Shown: in pieces, positions 15,390 to 22,455 of the stretch
Layout of the letters: the number at the start of each line of letters is the position of its first letter
Position numbering within the stretch: the first letter of the stretch is position 1
Source of the DNA: an uncultured Nocardioidaceae bacterium
GTDB lineage: Bacteria > Actinomycetota > Actinomycetes > Propionibacteriales > Nocardioidaceae
Assembly: GCA_902805865.1 (NCBI GenBank)
Contig: CADCUK010000108.1
Location: forward strand, 1-43,708
DNA length: 43,708 bases
Direction of reading: 5' to 3'
Made by a program: the position numbers and the translations under genes
Notes under the pieces: generated by a model
Database searches by the model: none
The model's input: the letters and a program-made list of their open reading frames with translations, nothing else
Told to the model about the DNA's origin: nothing

Positions 15390-16789
15390 CCGTCGTCGTC
15401 GTCGGCGCCGGACTGGCCGGACTGGCTGCTGCTCGCTCCTTGGTCGCCCGCGGGGTCGCGGTCACGGTGCTGGAGGCCCGGGACCGGGTCGGTGGCCGCA
15501 CCGAGGGCATGACGCTCGACGACGGCACCCCGCTGGAGCTGGGGGGCCAGTGGATCGGCGAGGGGCACACGCGGATGCACGAGCTCCTCGACGAGCTCGG
15601 CCTCGAGGCGTTCCGCACGTGGAACGACGACGGCGTCCTGGTGCTCGACCTCCTGGGCAGACGATCGACCGTCGCCCCGCGCAAGGGAGCCGTCCCGAGG
15701 GTCTCGCCGTTCGTGCTGGCGGACCTGGCGCAGGGCATGCTCCGGTTCAACCGGCTCGCGGCACGCACGGACCTCGAGCGGCCCTGGCTGACTCCCGGTG
15801 CCGAGTCGCTGGACGCCCAGACGTGGGCGACCTGGATCCGGAGGAACCTCCGGACGCGGGCCGGTCGGGCCTACTTCCACGTGGCCTGCGAGGCGGTGTG
15901 GGCGGCGCAGGCCGGCGACGTCTCGCTCCTGCACGCGTTGTTCTACACGCACTCGAACGAGGACCTCGAGACGTTGCTGGCCGTCGATCGCGGAGCGCAG
16001 CAGGACCGCGTGGTCGGTGGCTCGGTCCGCGTCGCCGAAGCCATGGCGACCGCGCTGGGGGACCGCGTCCGCCTCGGCGAGCCGGTCCGCGGGATCGCCC
16101 AGCACGAGGGCGGGGTCAGGGTGACGACGCGTGCCGGTGAGACGTACGACGCCGACGTGGCCGTGGTGACGCTGCCGCCCACGCTGGCCGGCCGCCTCGA
16201 GCACCACCCGCCCCTCCCGTCGTGGCGCGACCAGCTCACCCAGCGGATGCCGGCCGGGTCGGTGATCAAGGTCTTCGCGGTCTACCCGGAGCCGTTCTGG
16301 CGCCGCAGCGGGCTCAACGGCCAGGCTGCCTCGGACGTGGGCCCGGTGAAGGTGGTGCTCGACAACTCCCCGCCGTCCGGCTCGCCCGGCGTGCTCGTCG
16401 GCTTCTTCGAGGGGAAGGAGGCGCGGACCTGGGCGCGGCGTACCGAGAGCGAACGGCGGCAGGCCGCGGTCGACTGCTTCGTCCGGTACTTCGGCCCTGA
16501 GGCCGTCGCACCTGAGCGCTACGTCGAGCGGGACTGGATGGCCGAGGAGTTCACCCGCGGCTGCTACGGCGCGCACTTCGGCCCGGGCGTGTGGACGTCG
16601 TACGGCGAGGCCTGGCGGGCGCCGGTCGGCCGGGTGCACTGGGCGGGCGCCGAGTGCGCACCGAGATGGAACGGCTACATGGAGGGCGCGGTGCGCAGCG
16701 GCGAGGCGGTGGCCGACGACGTCGTGGCGGCCCTCGCGGAGCTGTCCGGAGCTTGGCGGCCCGGAGTTGGGGGGACCGGAGTTGGGTAG
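15386..16789 (+). CDS. Flavin-containing amine oxidase (monoamine oxidase-like)
   Basis: 467-residue FAD enzyme of the monoamine oxidase/amino-acid oxidase family. The N-terminal dinucleotide motif is VVGAGLAGLAAARSL, continuing with EARDRVGGRTEG and LELGGQWIG, which hold the FAD. The C-terminal FAD motif is VHWAGAECAPRWNGYMEGAVRSG. The position of the MAO flavin-linking Cys is not conserved, so FAD is probably non-covalent. It oxidises an amine or amino acid with release of peroxide; the substrate is unknown. The start overlaps the upstream gene by 4 nt. The C-terminal tail is encoded by three 15-bp degenerate repeats. Confidence 0.9.
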   Translation: MTVVVVGAGLAGLAAARSLVARGVAVTVLEARDRVGGRTEGMTLDDGTPLELGGQWIGEGHTRMHELLDELGLEAFRTWNDDGVLVLDLLGRRSTVAPRKGAVPRVSPFVLADLAQGMLRFNRLAARTDLERPWLTPGAESLDAQTWATWIRRNLRTRAGRAYFHVACEAVWAAQAGDVSLLHALFYTHSNEDLETLLAVDRGAQQDRVVGGSVRVAEAMATALGDRVRLGEPVRGIAQHEGGVRVTTRAGETYDADVAVVTLPPTLAGRLEHHPPLPSWRDQLTQRMPAGSVIKVFAVYPEPFWRRSGLNGQAASDVGPVKVVLDNSPPSGSPGVLVGFFEGKEARTWARRTESERRQAAVDCFVRYFGPEAVAPERYVERDWMAEEFTRGCYGAHFGPGVWTSYGEAWRAPVGRVHWAGAECAPRWNGYMEGAVRSGEAVADDVVAALAELSGAWRPGVGGTGVG

Positions 16790-16790
16790 G
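16746..16790 (+). repeat. Three degenerate 15-bp tandem repeats at the end of the oxidase gene
   Basis: Units start at 16746, 16761 and 16776, each beginning CCGGAG followed by CTTGG or TTGGG. They are in frame (5 codons) and encode SGAWR, PGVGG, TGVG before the stop at 16787-16789. This looks like recent slippage that lengthened the C-terminus. Confidence 0.6.
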
Positions 16791-16798
16791 ACCCACTC

Positions 16799-17086
16799 AT
16801 GAGCGAGTCGACGCCTGACACCCAGACCCAGAACACCGAGCCGGACCGCGGCGCCCCCGGGGACGAGAACCCCAAGACCGCGCCGGCTGCGGAGGGCGAG
16901 ACCGCACCGACGCAGCAGCAGCCGGGGGCCGGCGGCGACGGGTCGGCGGCGACCGGTGAGGTCACCGACGACATGCTGCCCGAGGACCTGCAGCCCACCG
17001 ACGACAACCCGCTCGCCCAGCCACCGAGCGACGACGACGACGAGGACAGCGGGATGAGCCTGGGGCCCGACGGCCCCCAGGCGTGA
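16799..17086 (+). CDS. Small acidic, intrinsically disordered protein
   Basis: 95-residue protein rich in Asp, Glu, Pro, Thr and Gln, with no hydrophobic core. It includes a run PPSDDDDEDSG near the C-terminus. No family is recognised. Start ATG 16799 follows GGGTAGGA. It begins 9 nt after the amine oxidase stop and may be co-transcribed. The acidic composition could make it a charge or spacer protein, but nothing shows a role. Third-position GC and clean frame support real coding. Confidence 0.6.
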   Translation: MSESTPDTQTQNTEPDRGAPGDENPKTAPAAEGETAPTQQQPGAGGDGSAATGEVTDDMLPEDLQPTDDNPLAQPPSDDDDEDSGMSLGPDGPQA

Positions 17087-17097
17087 CCTCACGACCG

Positions 17098-17228
17098 ATG
17101 CGGCTCGTCGCCGCGGTCGCGCTGACGCGGGTCGTCGGGGGCTGCGCCGCGAGCTCGCCAAGGTGGAGGCGAACGACACCGAGCTGACGCGCTACATCAA
17201 GGCCCAGCTCCGGAGGGCCGACTGCTGA
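17098..17228 (+). pseudogene. Possible small frameshifted gene or gene remnant
   Basis: From ATG 17098 one frame reads like a lipoprotein signal (MRLVAAVALTRVVGGC) but stops early. In another frame, ending at TGA 17226-17228, there is a well-formed helical tail (RRELAKVEANDTELTRYIK) with no usable start codon upstream. The two fit together with a single frameshift near 17150. It could be a decayed gene, a sequencing error or chance. The rest of 17087-17332 holds only the palindromes listed separately. Confidence 0.3.
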
Positions 17229-17266
17229 GACGGTCCGCGTCCCCTCGACCGGTACGTCACCTACTT

Positions 17267-17311
17267 GGTCACTTGACCGCGTTCGTCCCGAACCGCCACA
17301 GTGACAAGTGA
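17267..17311. promoter_or_regulatory. Inverted repeats upstream of the TetR-fumarylacetoacetase operon (candidate operator)
   Basis: GGTCA-CT-TGACC at 17267-17278 is a perfect short palindrome. A second inverted copy lies nearby: TCACTTG (17269-17275) and CAAGTGA (17305-17311). They sit 22-66 bp before the TetR start, a usual place for autorepression. Binding by this TetR is inference. Confidence 0.45.
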
Positions 17312-17332
17312 GGAGCAACGAGGAGGCCGGGC

Positions 17333-17941
17333 GTGACTCGCATGTCTGCAGCCGACCGCCGCGAGAAGCTCGTGGCAGCGGCGATCAGGGTGATGACCCG
17401 TGACGGTGTCGCCAAGGCCACGACCCGCGCCATCGCGGGGGAGGCCGGCATGCCGCTCGGGGTCTTCCACTACGCGTTCCGCTCCAAGGCCGAGCTGATG
17501 GCGGTCGTCACCCAGACGATCGCCCAGCAGTCCAAGGCCGAGATCGACGCAGTCACGTTGTCGGGCACCACCGACGATCCGTTCGACCTCGTCGTCGGCG
17601 GGCTGTGCGCCTACTTCGAGCACGTCGTCGCGCACTCCGACGAGCACCTGGTGACCTACGAGCTGACCACGACCGCCCTCCGCGACACCGAGCTCGAGCA
17701 GGTCGCGAAGCGACAGTACGACTACTACCTCGAGGAGAACGAGAAGCTCCTGAGCGCGGTGGCCGAGCTCATGGGATTCGAGTTCACCGAGCCGATCCCG
17801 GTGGTGAGCCGCTACGTCTTCTCCGTCATGGACGGGCTGGCCCTCAACTGGCTGGCTCGGGGTGACGAGGAGGAGGCCCGCAAGGTGATCGAGCTGACTG
17901 CCAGGACGATCCTCGGCCTGGTGCGGCGGCCGGCCGCATGA
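17333..17941 (+). CDS. TetR family transcriptional regulator
   Basis: 202-residue repressor. The N-terminal helix-turn-helix is typical: REKLVAAAIRVMTRDGVAKATTRAIA then MPLGVFHYAFRSKAELM. The C-terminal domain (about residues 70-200) is a helical ligand pocket. GTG 17333 is chosen because GAGGAGG lies 9-10 nt upstream; ATG 17342 is also possible. Its stop overlaps the ATG of the fumarylacetoacetase gene (ATGA), so regulator and enzyme are one unit, and an aromatic-degradation intermediate is a plausible inducer. Candidate operators lie at 17267-17311. Confidence 0.92.
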   Translation: MTRMSAADRREKLVAAAIRVMTRDGVAKATTRAIAGEAGMPLGVFHYAFRSKAELMAVVTQTIAQQSKAEIDAVTLSGTTDDPFDLVVGGLCAYFEHVVAHSDEHLVTYELTTTALRDTELEQVAKRQYDYYLEENEKLLSAVAELMGFEFTEPIPVVSRYVFSVMDGLALNWLARGDEEEARKVIELTARTILGLVRRPAA

Positions 17942-19140
17942 GGACGTGGGTCGAGGACGCCGCCGGCTCCGGGTTCGACGTCGACCACCTGCCGTACGCC
18001 GTCTTCAGCCACGGCTCGGAGCCGCCCCGCGTCGGGGCTCGCATCGGCTCGTCGGTGGTCGACCTCGCCCCGCTCGCGGCCACGGCGTACGACGCGCACG
18101 CCGGCCTCTTCGCCGAGCCGACGCTCAACGCCTTCCTGGCCGCCGGACCGGAGGTCTGGTCGGCGACCCGGAGCTGGCTGCAGGACGTGCTGGTCGACGA
18201 GGCCGCCTCGTCGTTGGTGGGTCCCCACCTGGTGCCGGTCGCGGAGGTGGCGTTGTGGCTGCCCTTCGAGGTCGCCGACTACGTCGACTTCTACGCGTCG
18301 CTCGACCACGCCAGCAACGTCGGCAAGATCCTCCGCCCGCAGTCCGAGCCGCTGCTGCCGAACTGGCGGCACCTCCCGGTCGGCTACCACGGCCGGGCCG
18401 GCACCGTCGTGGTCTCGGGCACCGACGTGCGGCGGCCCCACGGGCAGCGCAAGGCGCCCGGCGACGACGCGCCGTCCTTCGGTCCCTCACGTCGGCTCGA
18501 CATCGAGGCCGAGCTCGGCTTCGTGGTGGGCGTCCCCACGGCGCTGGGGACGTCGGTGCCGACGACGGGGTTCGCCGACCACGTCTTCGGTGTGGTCGGG
18601 CTCAACGACTGGTCGGCGCGCGACATCCAGGGCTGGGAGTACGTCCCGCTCGGACCGTTCCTCGGCAAGTCGTTCGCCACCTCGATCTCGGCGTGGGTGA
18701 CGCCGCTGGCGGCGCTGTCCTCGGCGCGGTGCTCCTTGCCCGGCCAGGACCCTGCGCCGTTGGAGTACCTGCAGGTCGACGACCCGGCGGGGTTCGACAT
18801 CGACGTGGAGGTCGAGCTGAACGGCGAGGTCGTCGCACGGCCGCCGTACTCCTCGATGTACTGGGGACCGGCGCAGATGCTCGCGCACCTCACCGCCAAC
18901 GGTGCTTCGCTCAGGACCGGCGACCTCTTCGCGTCCGGGACGATCAGCGGCCCGGAGCAGGAGCAGCGGGGGTCGTTCCTCGAGCTCAGCTGGGCCGGTG
19001 CCGAGCCCTTCATCGCCGCCGGCAACCAGCGGGCGTTCCTCGAGGACGGTGACGAGGTGGTGCTTCGCTACAGCGCCCCCGGCGAGCTCGGCCGGATCAC
19101 GCTCGGTGAGGTCCGGGGCCGGGTCCTCCCGCCCCGCTGA
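17938..19140 (+). CDS. fahA: Fumarylacetoacetase
   Basis: Hydrolyses fumarylacetoacetate to fumarate and acetoacetate, the last step of tyrosine/homogentisate breakdown. 400 residues, normal length. The active site is visible: DYVDFYASLDHASNVGKILRP with the metal Asp and general-base His, DIEAELGFVVG with the metal Glu pair, and LNDWSARDIQGWEYVPLGPF with the next metal Asp and substrate-contact residues. GTISGP near the C-terminus is also typical. Coupled to the TetR gene by a 4-nt overlap. No homogentisate dioxygenase is in the window, so the rest of the pathway must be elsewhere. Confidence 0.95.
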   Translation: MRTWVEDAAGSGFDVDHLPYAVFSHGSEPPRVGARIGSSVVDLAPLAATAYDAHAGLFAEPTLNAFLAAGPEVWSATRSWLQDVLVDEAASSLVGPHLVPVAEVALWLPFEVADYVDFYASLDHASNVGKILRPQSEPLLPNWRHLPVGYHGRAGTVVVSGTDVRRPHGQRKAPGDDAPSFGPSRRLDIEAELGFVVGVPTALGTSVPTTGFADHVFGVVGLNDWSARDIQGWEYVPLGPFLGKSFATSISAWVTPLAALSSARCSLPGQDPAPLEYLQVDDPAGFDIDVEVELNGEVVARPPYSSMYWGPAQMLAHLTANGASLRTGDLFASGTISGPEQEQRGSFLELSWAGAEPFIAAGNQRAFLEDGDEVVLRYSAPGELGRITLGEVRGRVLPPR

Positions 19141-19155
19141 CAACTCGGCGGAACG

Positions 19156-20763
19156 TCAGGCGAGGATGAGCTCCGCCGCCCGCTCGCCGATCATGATCGA
19201 CGGGGCGTTGGTGTTGCCGCCGGTGATGCTCGGCATGATCGCGGCGTCGGCCACCCGCAGCCCGTCGATGCCGCGGACCTTCAGCTCCGGGTCGACCACA
19301 GCGCGCTCGTCGACGCCCATCCGGCACGACCCGACCGGGTGGTACACCGAGTGCACGTAGTTCGGCAGCTCGCGGCGCATCGCGGCCTCGCTGAAGTACT
19401 TCGGGCCGGGACCGATCTCGCCCTTGTTGTCACCGGCCTCGGCCATGATCTCGCGGACCATCGCGATGCCCTCCATGAGCACGTCCGCGTCCCGCGACGA
19501 GCGCAGGTAGGCCGGGTCGATCAACGGCGAGTCGGTCGGGTCGGCCGAGCGCAGCCGCACGGTGCCGCGGCTCTCCGGGTAGATCAGCGTCGGGAAGACG
19601 CTGCAGCCCGGCTTCTTCGACGGCGGGATGATCCGCTTCTCGGTGTCGTCCTGGTTCGGCACCGGGTAGACCCAGTACAGCTGGTGCAGCTGCAGGTCGG
19701 GGATCTCGTCGGCGTACGACGTGCGCACGAACCCGACCGCCTCGAACGACGAGCCGGCAGCCCACGTGGAGCCGCGCTTGAGGCGCTCCCGTGCGAGGTT
19801 CGACAAGAAGTAGTACGGCGTCGGCTTGCGGAGCGCGGAGGCCATGCTGAACGAGATCGGCACGAAGAGGTGGTCGTGCAGGTTGTCGCCGACGGGCAGG
19901 TCGGCCTTGACGTCGATCCCGTGGGACCGGAGGTGCGAGGCGGGCCCCACGCCCGACAGCATGAGCAGGTGCGGCGAGCCGTACACGCCGGCCGACAGGA
20001 CCACCTCGCGCGAGGCCTCGATCACCTGCGGCCCGTCCGACCCGAGCATCTCCACGCCGGTCGCCCGCGAACCCTCGATGACGACCCGGGACACGTGCGC
20101 CTCGGTGATCACCGTGAGGTTCGGCAGCCCGCCGTCGTGCAGGTAGCCCTTCGACGTGGAGTAGCGGCTGCCCGCACCGACGGTCTGCTGGAAGATCGAG
20201 ACGCCTTCCTGGCTCTCGCCGTTGTAGTCGTCGATCACCGGCACGCCGAGCTTGGTGGAGGTGGCCTCCATGAACGCGTGCGCCGCCTCGGTGAGGTTGC
20301 GTTGACGGGTCACCTTGAGGGGACCGTTGGAGCCGCGCAGCTCGCTGCCGCCGTCCTCCCAGTCCTCGAGCTTGCGGAACGCCGGCAGCACGTCCTCGTA
20401 GGCCCAGCCCTTGTTGCCCTCGGCAGCCCAGTCGTCGTAGTTCTTGCGGTTCCCGCGGACGAACAGCATGCCGTTGACCGAGCTGGAGCCGCCGAGCACC
20501 TTGCCCCGGGTCTGCGGGATCGTGCGGTTCCACGCGCTCGGCTGCGGGACGGACTTGTAGCCCCAGTCGAAGACCGGCTTCAGCTGCGGCGTCGAGTGCA
20601 TCACCGACACCGCGCCGGGGATCTCGAACAGCGCCTTCGCCAGTCCCTTGTCGTCGCGCTTGCCGGCCTCGAGGAGGGCGACGCTGGCGCCGCTCTCCGC
20701 CAGCCGCCGGGCCACCGCGCACCCCGCGCTGCCCGCACCGACGACGACGTAGTCATAAGCCAT
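19156..20763 (-). CDS. GMC family oxidoreductase (choline dehydrogenase-like)
   Basis: 535-residue FAD alcohol dehydrogenase/oxidase of the glucose-methanol-choline family. It opens with YDYVVVGAGSAGCAVA and the ADP-binding Glu in LLEAG; the first GMC signature includes GKVLGGSSSVNGMLFVRG, the second GVGPASHLRSHGI. The catalytic His lies in YHPVGSCRMG and the partner Asn in NTNAPSIMIGERAAELI. Choline dehydrogenase-like members act on varied alcohols, so the substrate is open. Start ATG 20763 is read from the FAD motif and promoter position; no Shine-Dalgarno is present and the promoter puts the transcript start at the ATG. A KstR-like palindrome overlaps the -10. Convergent with fahA (15-bp gap). 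Confidence 0.92.
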   Translation of the reverse strand: MAYDYVVVGAGSAGCAVARRLAESGASVALLEAGKRDDKGLAKALFEIPGAVSVMHSTPQLKPVFDWGYKSVPQPSAWNRTIPQTRGKVLGGSSSVNGMLFVRGNRKNYDDWAAEGNKGWAYEDVLPAFRKLEDWEDGGSELRGSNGPLKVTRQRNLTEAAHAFMEATSTKLGVPVIDDYNGESQEGVSIFQQTVGAGSRYSTSKGYLHDGGLPNLTVITEAHVSRVVIEGSRATGVEMLGSDGPQVIEASREVVLSAGVYGSPHLLMLSGVGPASHLRSHGIDVKADLPVGDNLHDHLFVPISFSMASALRKPTPYYFLSNLARERLKRGSTWAAGSSFEAVGFVRTSYADEIPDLQLHQLYWVYPVPNQDDTEKRIIPPSKKPGCSVFPTLIYPESRGTVRLRSADPTDSPLIDPAYLRSSRDADVLMEGIAMVREIMAEAGDNKGEIGPGPKYFSEAAMRRELPNYVHSVYHPVGSCRMGVDERAVVDPELKVRGIDGLRVADAAIMPSITGGNTNAPSIMIGERAAELILA

Positions 20764-20770
20764 GGCCGGA

Positions 20771-20799
20771 ACTATAACGTGTTCTATTTTGCGTGACCA
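20771..20799 (-). promoter_or_regulatory. GMC gene promoter with overlapping KstR-like operator
   Basis: On the minus strand: -35 TGGTCA (20799-20794), 17-nt spacer, -10 TATAGT (20776-20771). The transcript would start at about the ATG (20763). The 14-bp near-palindrome TATAACGTGTTCTA (20773-20786) covers the -10 and spacer. It fits the published KstR motif TNNAACNNGTTNNA at every fixed position. Repression by a KstR/TetR protein is inference. Confidence 0.6.
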
Positions 20800-20850
20800 T
20801 AGCCGCGGGAAGCGGCGGGGGACCGGGTCGCCGCCACCTATCCTGAGCCG

Positions 20851-21213
20851 GTGATCCCCGGCCTGCTCGTGCTGCTCGGGTGCCAGCTCGTCGGTGAGTT
20901 CGTGGTCCGGCTGCTCGACGTCCCCGTGCCGGGGCCGGTGGTCGGGATGGTCCTGCTGCTCGCGCTGCTCCAGCTGCACGAGCCCGCGAAGGACTCCGGG
21001 CTGGTGAAGACCTGCGAGGGGCTGCTCAAGCACCTCCAGCTGCTGTTCGTCCCTGCCGGTGTCGGCGTCGTGCAGTACCTGTCGGTCATCGGCGCGTCCG
21101 CCGTACCCCTGGTCGTGGGGTTGTTCGTCTCCTGGTTCGCAGCGCTGGCGACCACGGCCGGGGTGGCGCTGCTGCTGGTCAAGGTCGTACGCCGCAGGGC
21201 GAGCCCGGCGTGA
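20851..21213 (+). CDS. CidA/LrgA family membrane protein
   Basis: 120-residue protein with four hydrophobic spans and the LrgA core CQLVGEFVVRLLDVPVPGPVVGMVLL. Known as holin-like in staphylococci; with its LrgB partner it forms a pyruvate transporter in Bacillus. Start GTG 20851. The end overlaps the LrgB gene by 4 nt (GTGA), so the two are made together. The gene is divergent from the GMC oxidoreductase across an 87-bp gap. Confidence 0.9.
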   Translation: MIPGLLVLLGCQLVGEFVVRLLDVPVPGPVVGMVLLLALLQLHEPAKDSGLVKTCEGLLKHLQLLFVPAGVGVVQYLSVIGASAVPLVVGLFVSWFAALATTAGVALLLVKVVRRRASPA

Positions 21214-21929
21214 ACATGCACCTCGACGAGGCCTGGACCTCGGTCTCCACGTCGCCGGTGCTCGGGGTCGCGCTCACGCTCGCGGCGTACCAGCTCGCGA
21301 GGTGGCTGTGGCTCCGCGCCGGCAACCACCCCGGCGTGAACCCGGTGCTCATCGCGATCGTCGTGGTCGGGTTCGCCCTGTGGGTGCTGGGGATCGACTA
21401 CGACACCTACATGGAGGGCGGGTCGGTCATCGCGCTGCTGCTGGGCCCGGCGACGGTCGCGCTGGCGTGGCCGCTGCACCTCGAGATGGCACTGGTACGG
21501 CGCGCGGTCCTCCCGATCCTGCTCGGCGTCGCGGCCGGCTCCGCCGTTGCCATCGTCGTGGCGGTCGGGTCGACACGGCTCCTGGGAGGCAGCGAGGAGC
21601 TTGCGCTGGCGATGGCGCCGAAGTCCACGACGACCCCGGTCGCTATTGCGCTGTCCCAGACGATCGGCGGGATCCCCGCGTTGACCGCGGTGCTGACGAT
21701 CCTCACCGGCATCACGGGTGCGGTGATCGGTCCCCGGGTGCTCACGTTGATGCGGGTCAGGAACAAGGTCGTCCGAGGGCTGGCCGTCGGGGTCGCCTCG
21801 CACGGCATCGGCACCGCGCAGATGATCCAGGAGAGCCGCACCGAAGGGGCGTTCAGCGGGCTGGCGATGGCGCTCACCGCGCTCGCCACCTCGGTGTGGC
21901 TGCCCCTGCTCGTGCCGCTGCTCACATGA
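21210..21929 (+). CDS. LrgB/CidB family membrane protein
   Basis: 239-residue polytopic partner of LrgA, with about six to eight spans. Family motifs are GPATVALAWPLH, MAPKSTTTPVAIALSQTIGG (the strongly conserved segment) and ASHGIGTAQMIQES. Together with LrgA it is proposed either to modulate murein hydrolases or to move pyruvate or related acids; which applies here cannot be read. Start GTG 21210 overlaps the LrgA stop. A 130-bp gap without recognised signals separates it from the cyclic-nucleotide module. Confidence 0.92.
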   Translation: MNMHLDEAWTSVSTSPVLGVALTLAAYQLARWLWLRAGNHPGVNPVLIAIVVVGFALWVLGIDYDTYMEGGSVIALLLGPATVALAWPLHLEMALVRRAVLPILLGVAAGSAVAIVVAVGSTRLLGGSEELALAMAPKSTTTPVAIALSQTIGGIPALTAVLTILTGITGAVIGPRVLTLMRVRNKVVRGLAVGVASHGIGTAQMIQESRTEGAFSGLAMALTALATSVWLPLLVPLLT

Positions 21930-22059
21930 CAGCTGTGAGATGCAGGACGTTCACCTGCCATTTGGTGGACAGGGCCACCGGACCCCGCCAAGATCATCCG
22001 GGGAGGTCACCGAAGGCGGCGCCGTCGCGTGCGGCTGCCCTCATGAGAGGAAGTCACCC

Positions 22060-22455
22060 ATGGCCGAGCACACCGTCAGCCTTGACCACATCGACCGGTT
22101 CTCGAGTCTCAGCGACTCCCAGGTCGCCAAGATCGCCCGCGTCGGGACCTACGTGACCGTGCCCGCGGACTGGGGGCTGATGGGCGAGGGGACCTCGGCC
22201 GACAAGGCCTACCTCCTGATCAGCGGCGAGGTGTCGGTCCGCAAGGACGGCAAGGAGATCGCGACGCTCGGCCCCGGTGACATCTTCGGCGAGATGGGCA
22301 TCGTCGCCCACAAGCTGAGGAGCGCGACCGTGGTGTCGACGAGCCGCCTCGAGGCTCTGCACTTCACCCGCGCCCAGATCGAGCAGCTGGAGAACGAGAT
22401 CCCCGCGTTCAAGGAGGCCCTCGAGGCCGCCGCCAAGGAACGCTCGGGGCAGTGA
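22060..22455 (+). CDS. Cyclic nucleotide-binding domain protein
   Basis: 131-residue single-domain cNMP-binding protein. The beta-roll carries KAYLLISGEVSVRKDGKE and the phosphate-binding cassette GDIFGEMGIV..LRSATVVS, where FGE and the Arg of RSAT bind the cyclic nucleotide. It has no DNA-binding domain, so it is not a CRP regulator. Start ATG 22060 follows GAGAGGAAG. The stop overlaps the GTG of the adenylate cyclase gene, so sensor and cyclase are translated together, which suggests that this domain reads the cyclase product or gates the enzyme. Confidence 0.9.
   Translation: MAEHTVSLDHIDRFSSLSDSQVAKIARVGTYVTVPADWGLMGEGTSADKAYLLISGEVSVRKDGKEIATLGPGDIFGEMGIVAHKLRSATVVSTSRLEALHFTRAQIEQLENEIPAFKEALEAAAKERSGQ

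Noticed and set aside
14249-17179. 976-codon minus-strand frame across the oxidase and unknown gene
   Set aside because: Only its last 169 residues (DUF6328, from 14758) are protein-like; the rest is antisense of the plus-strand genes.
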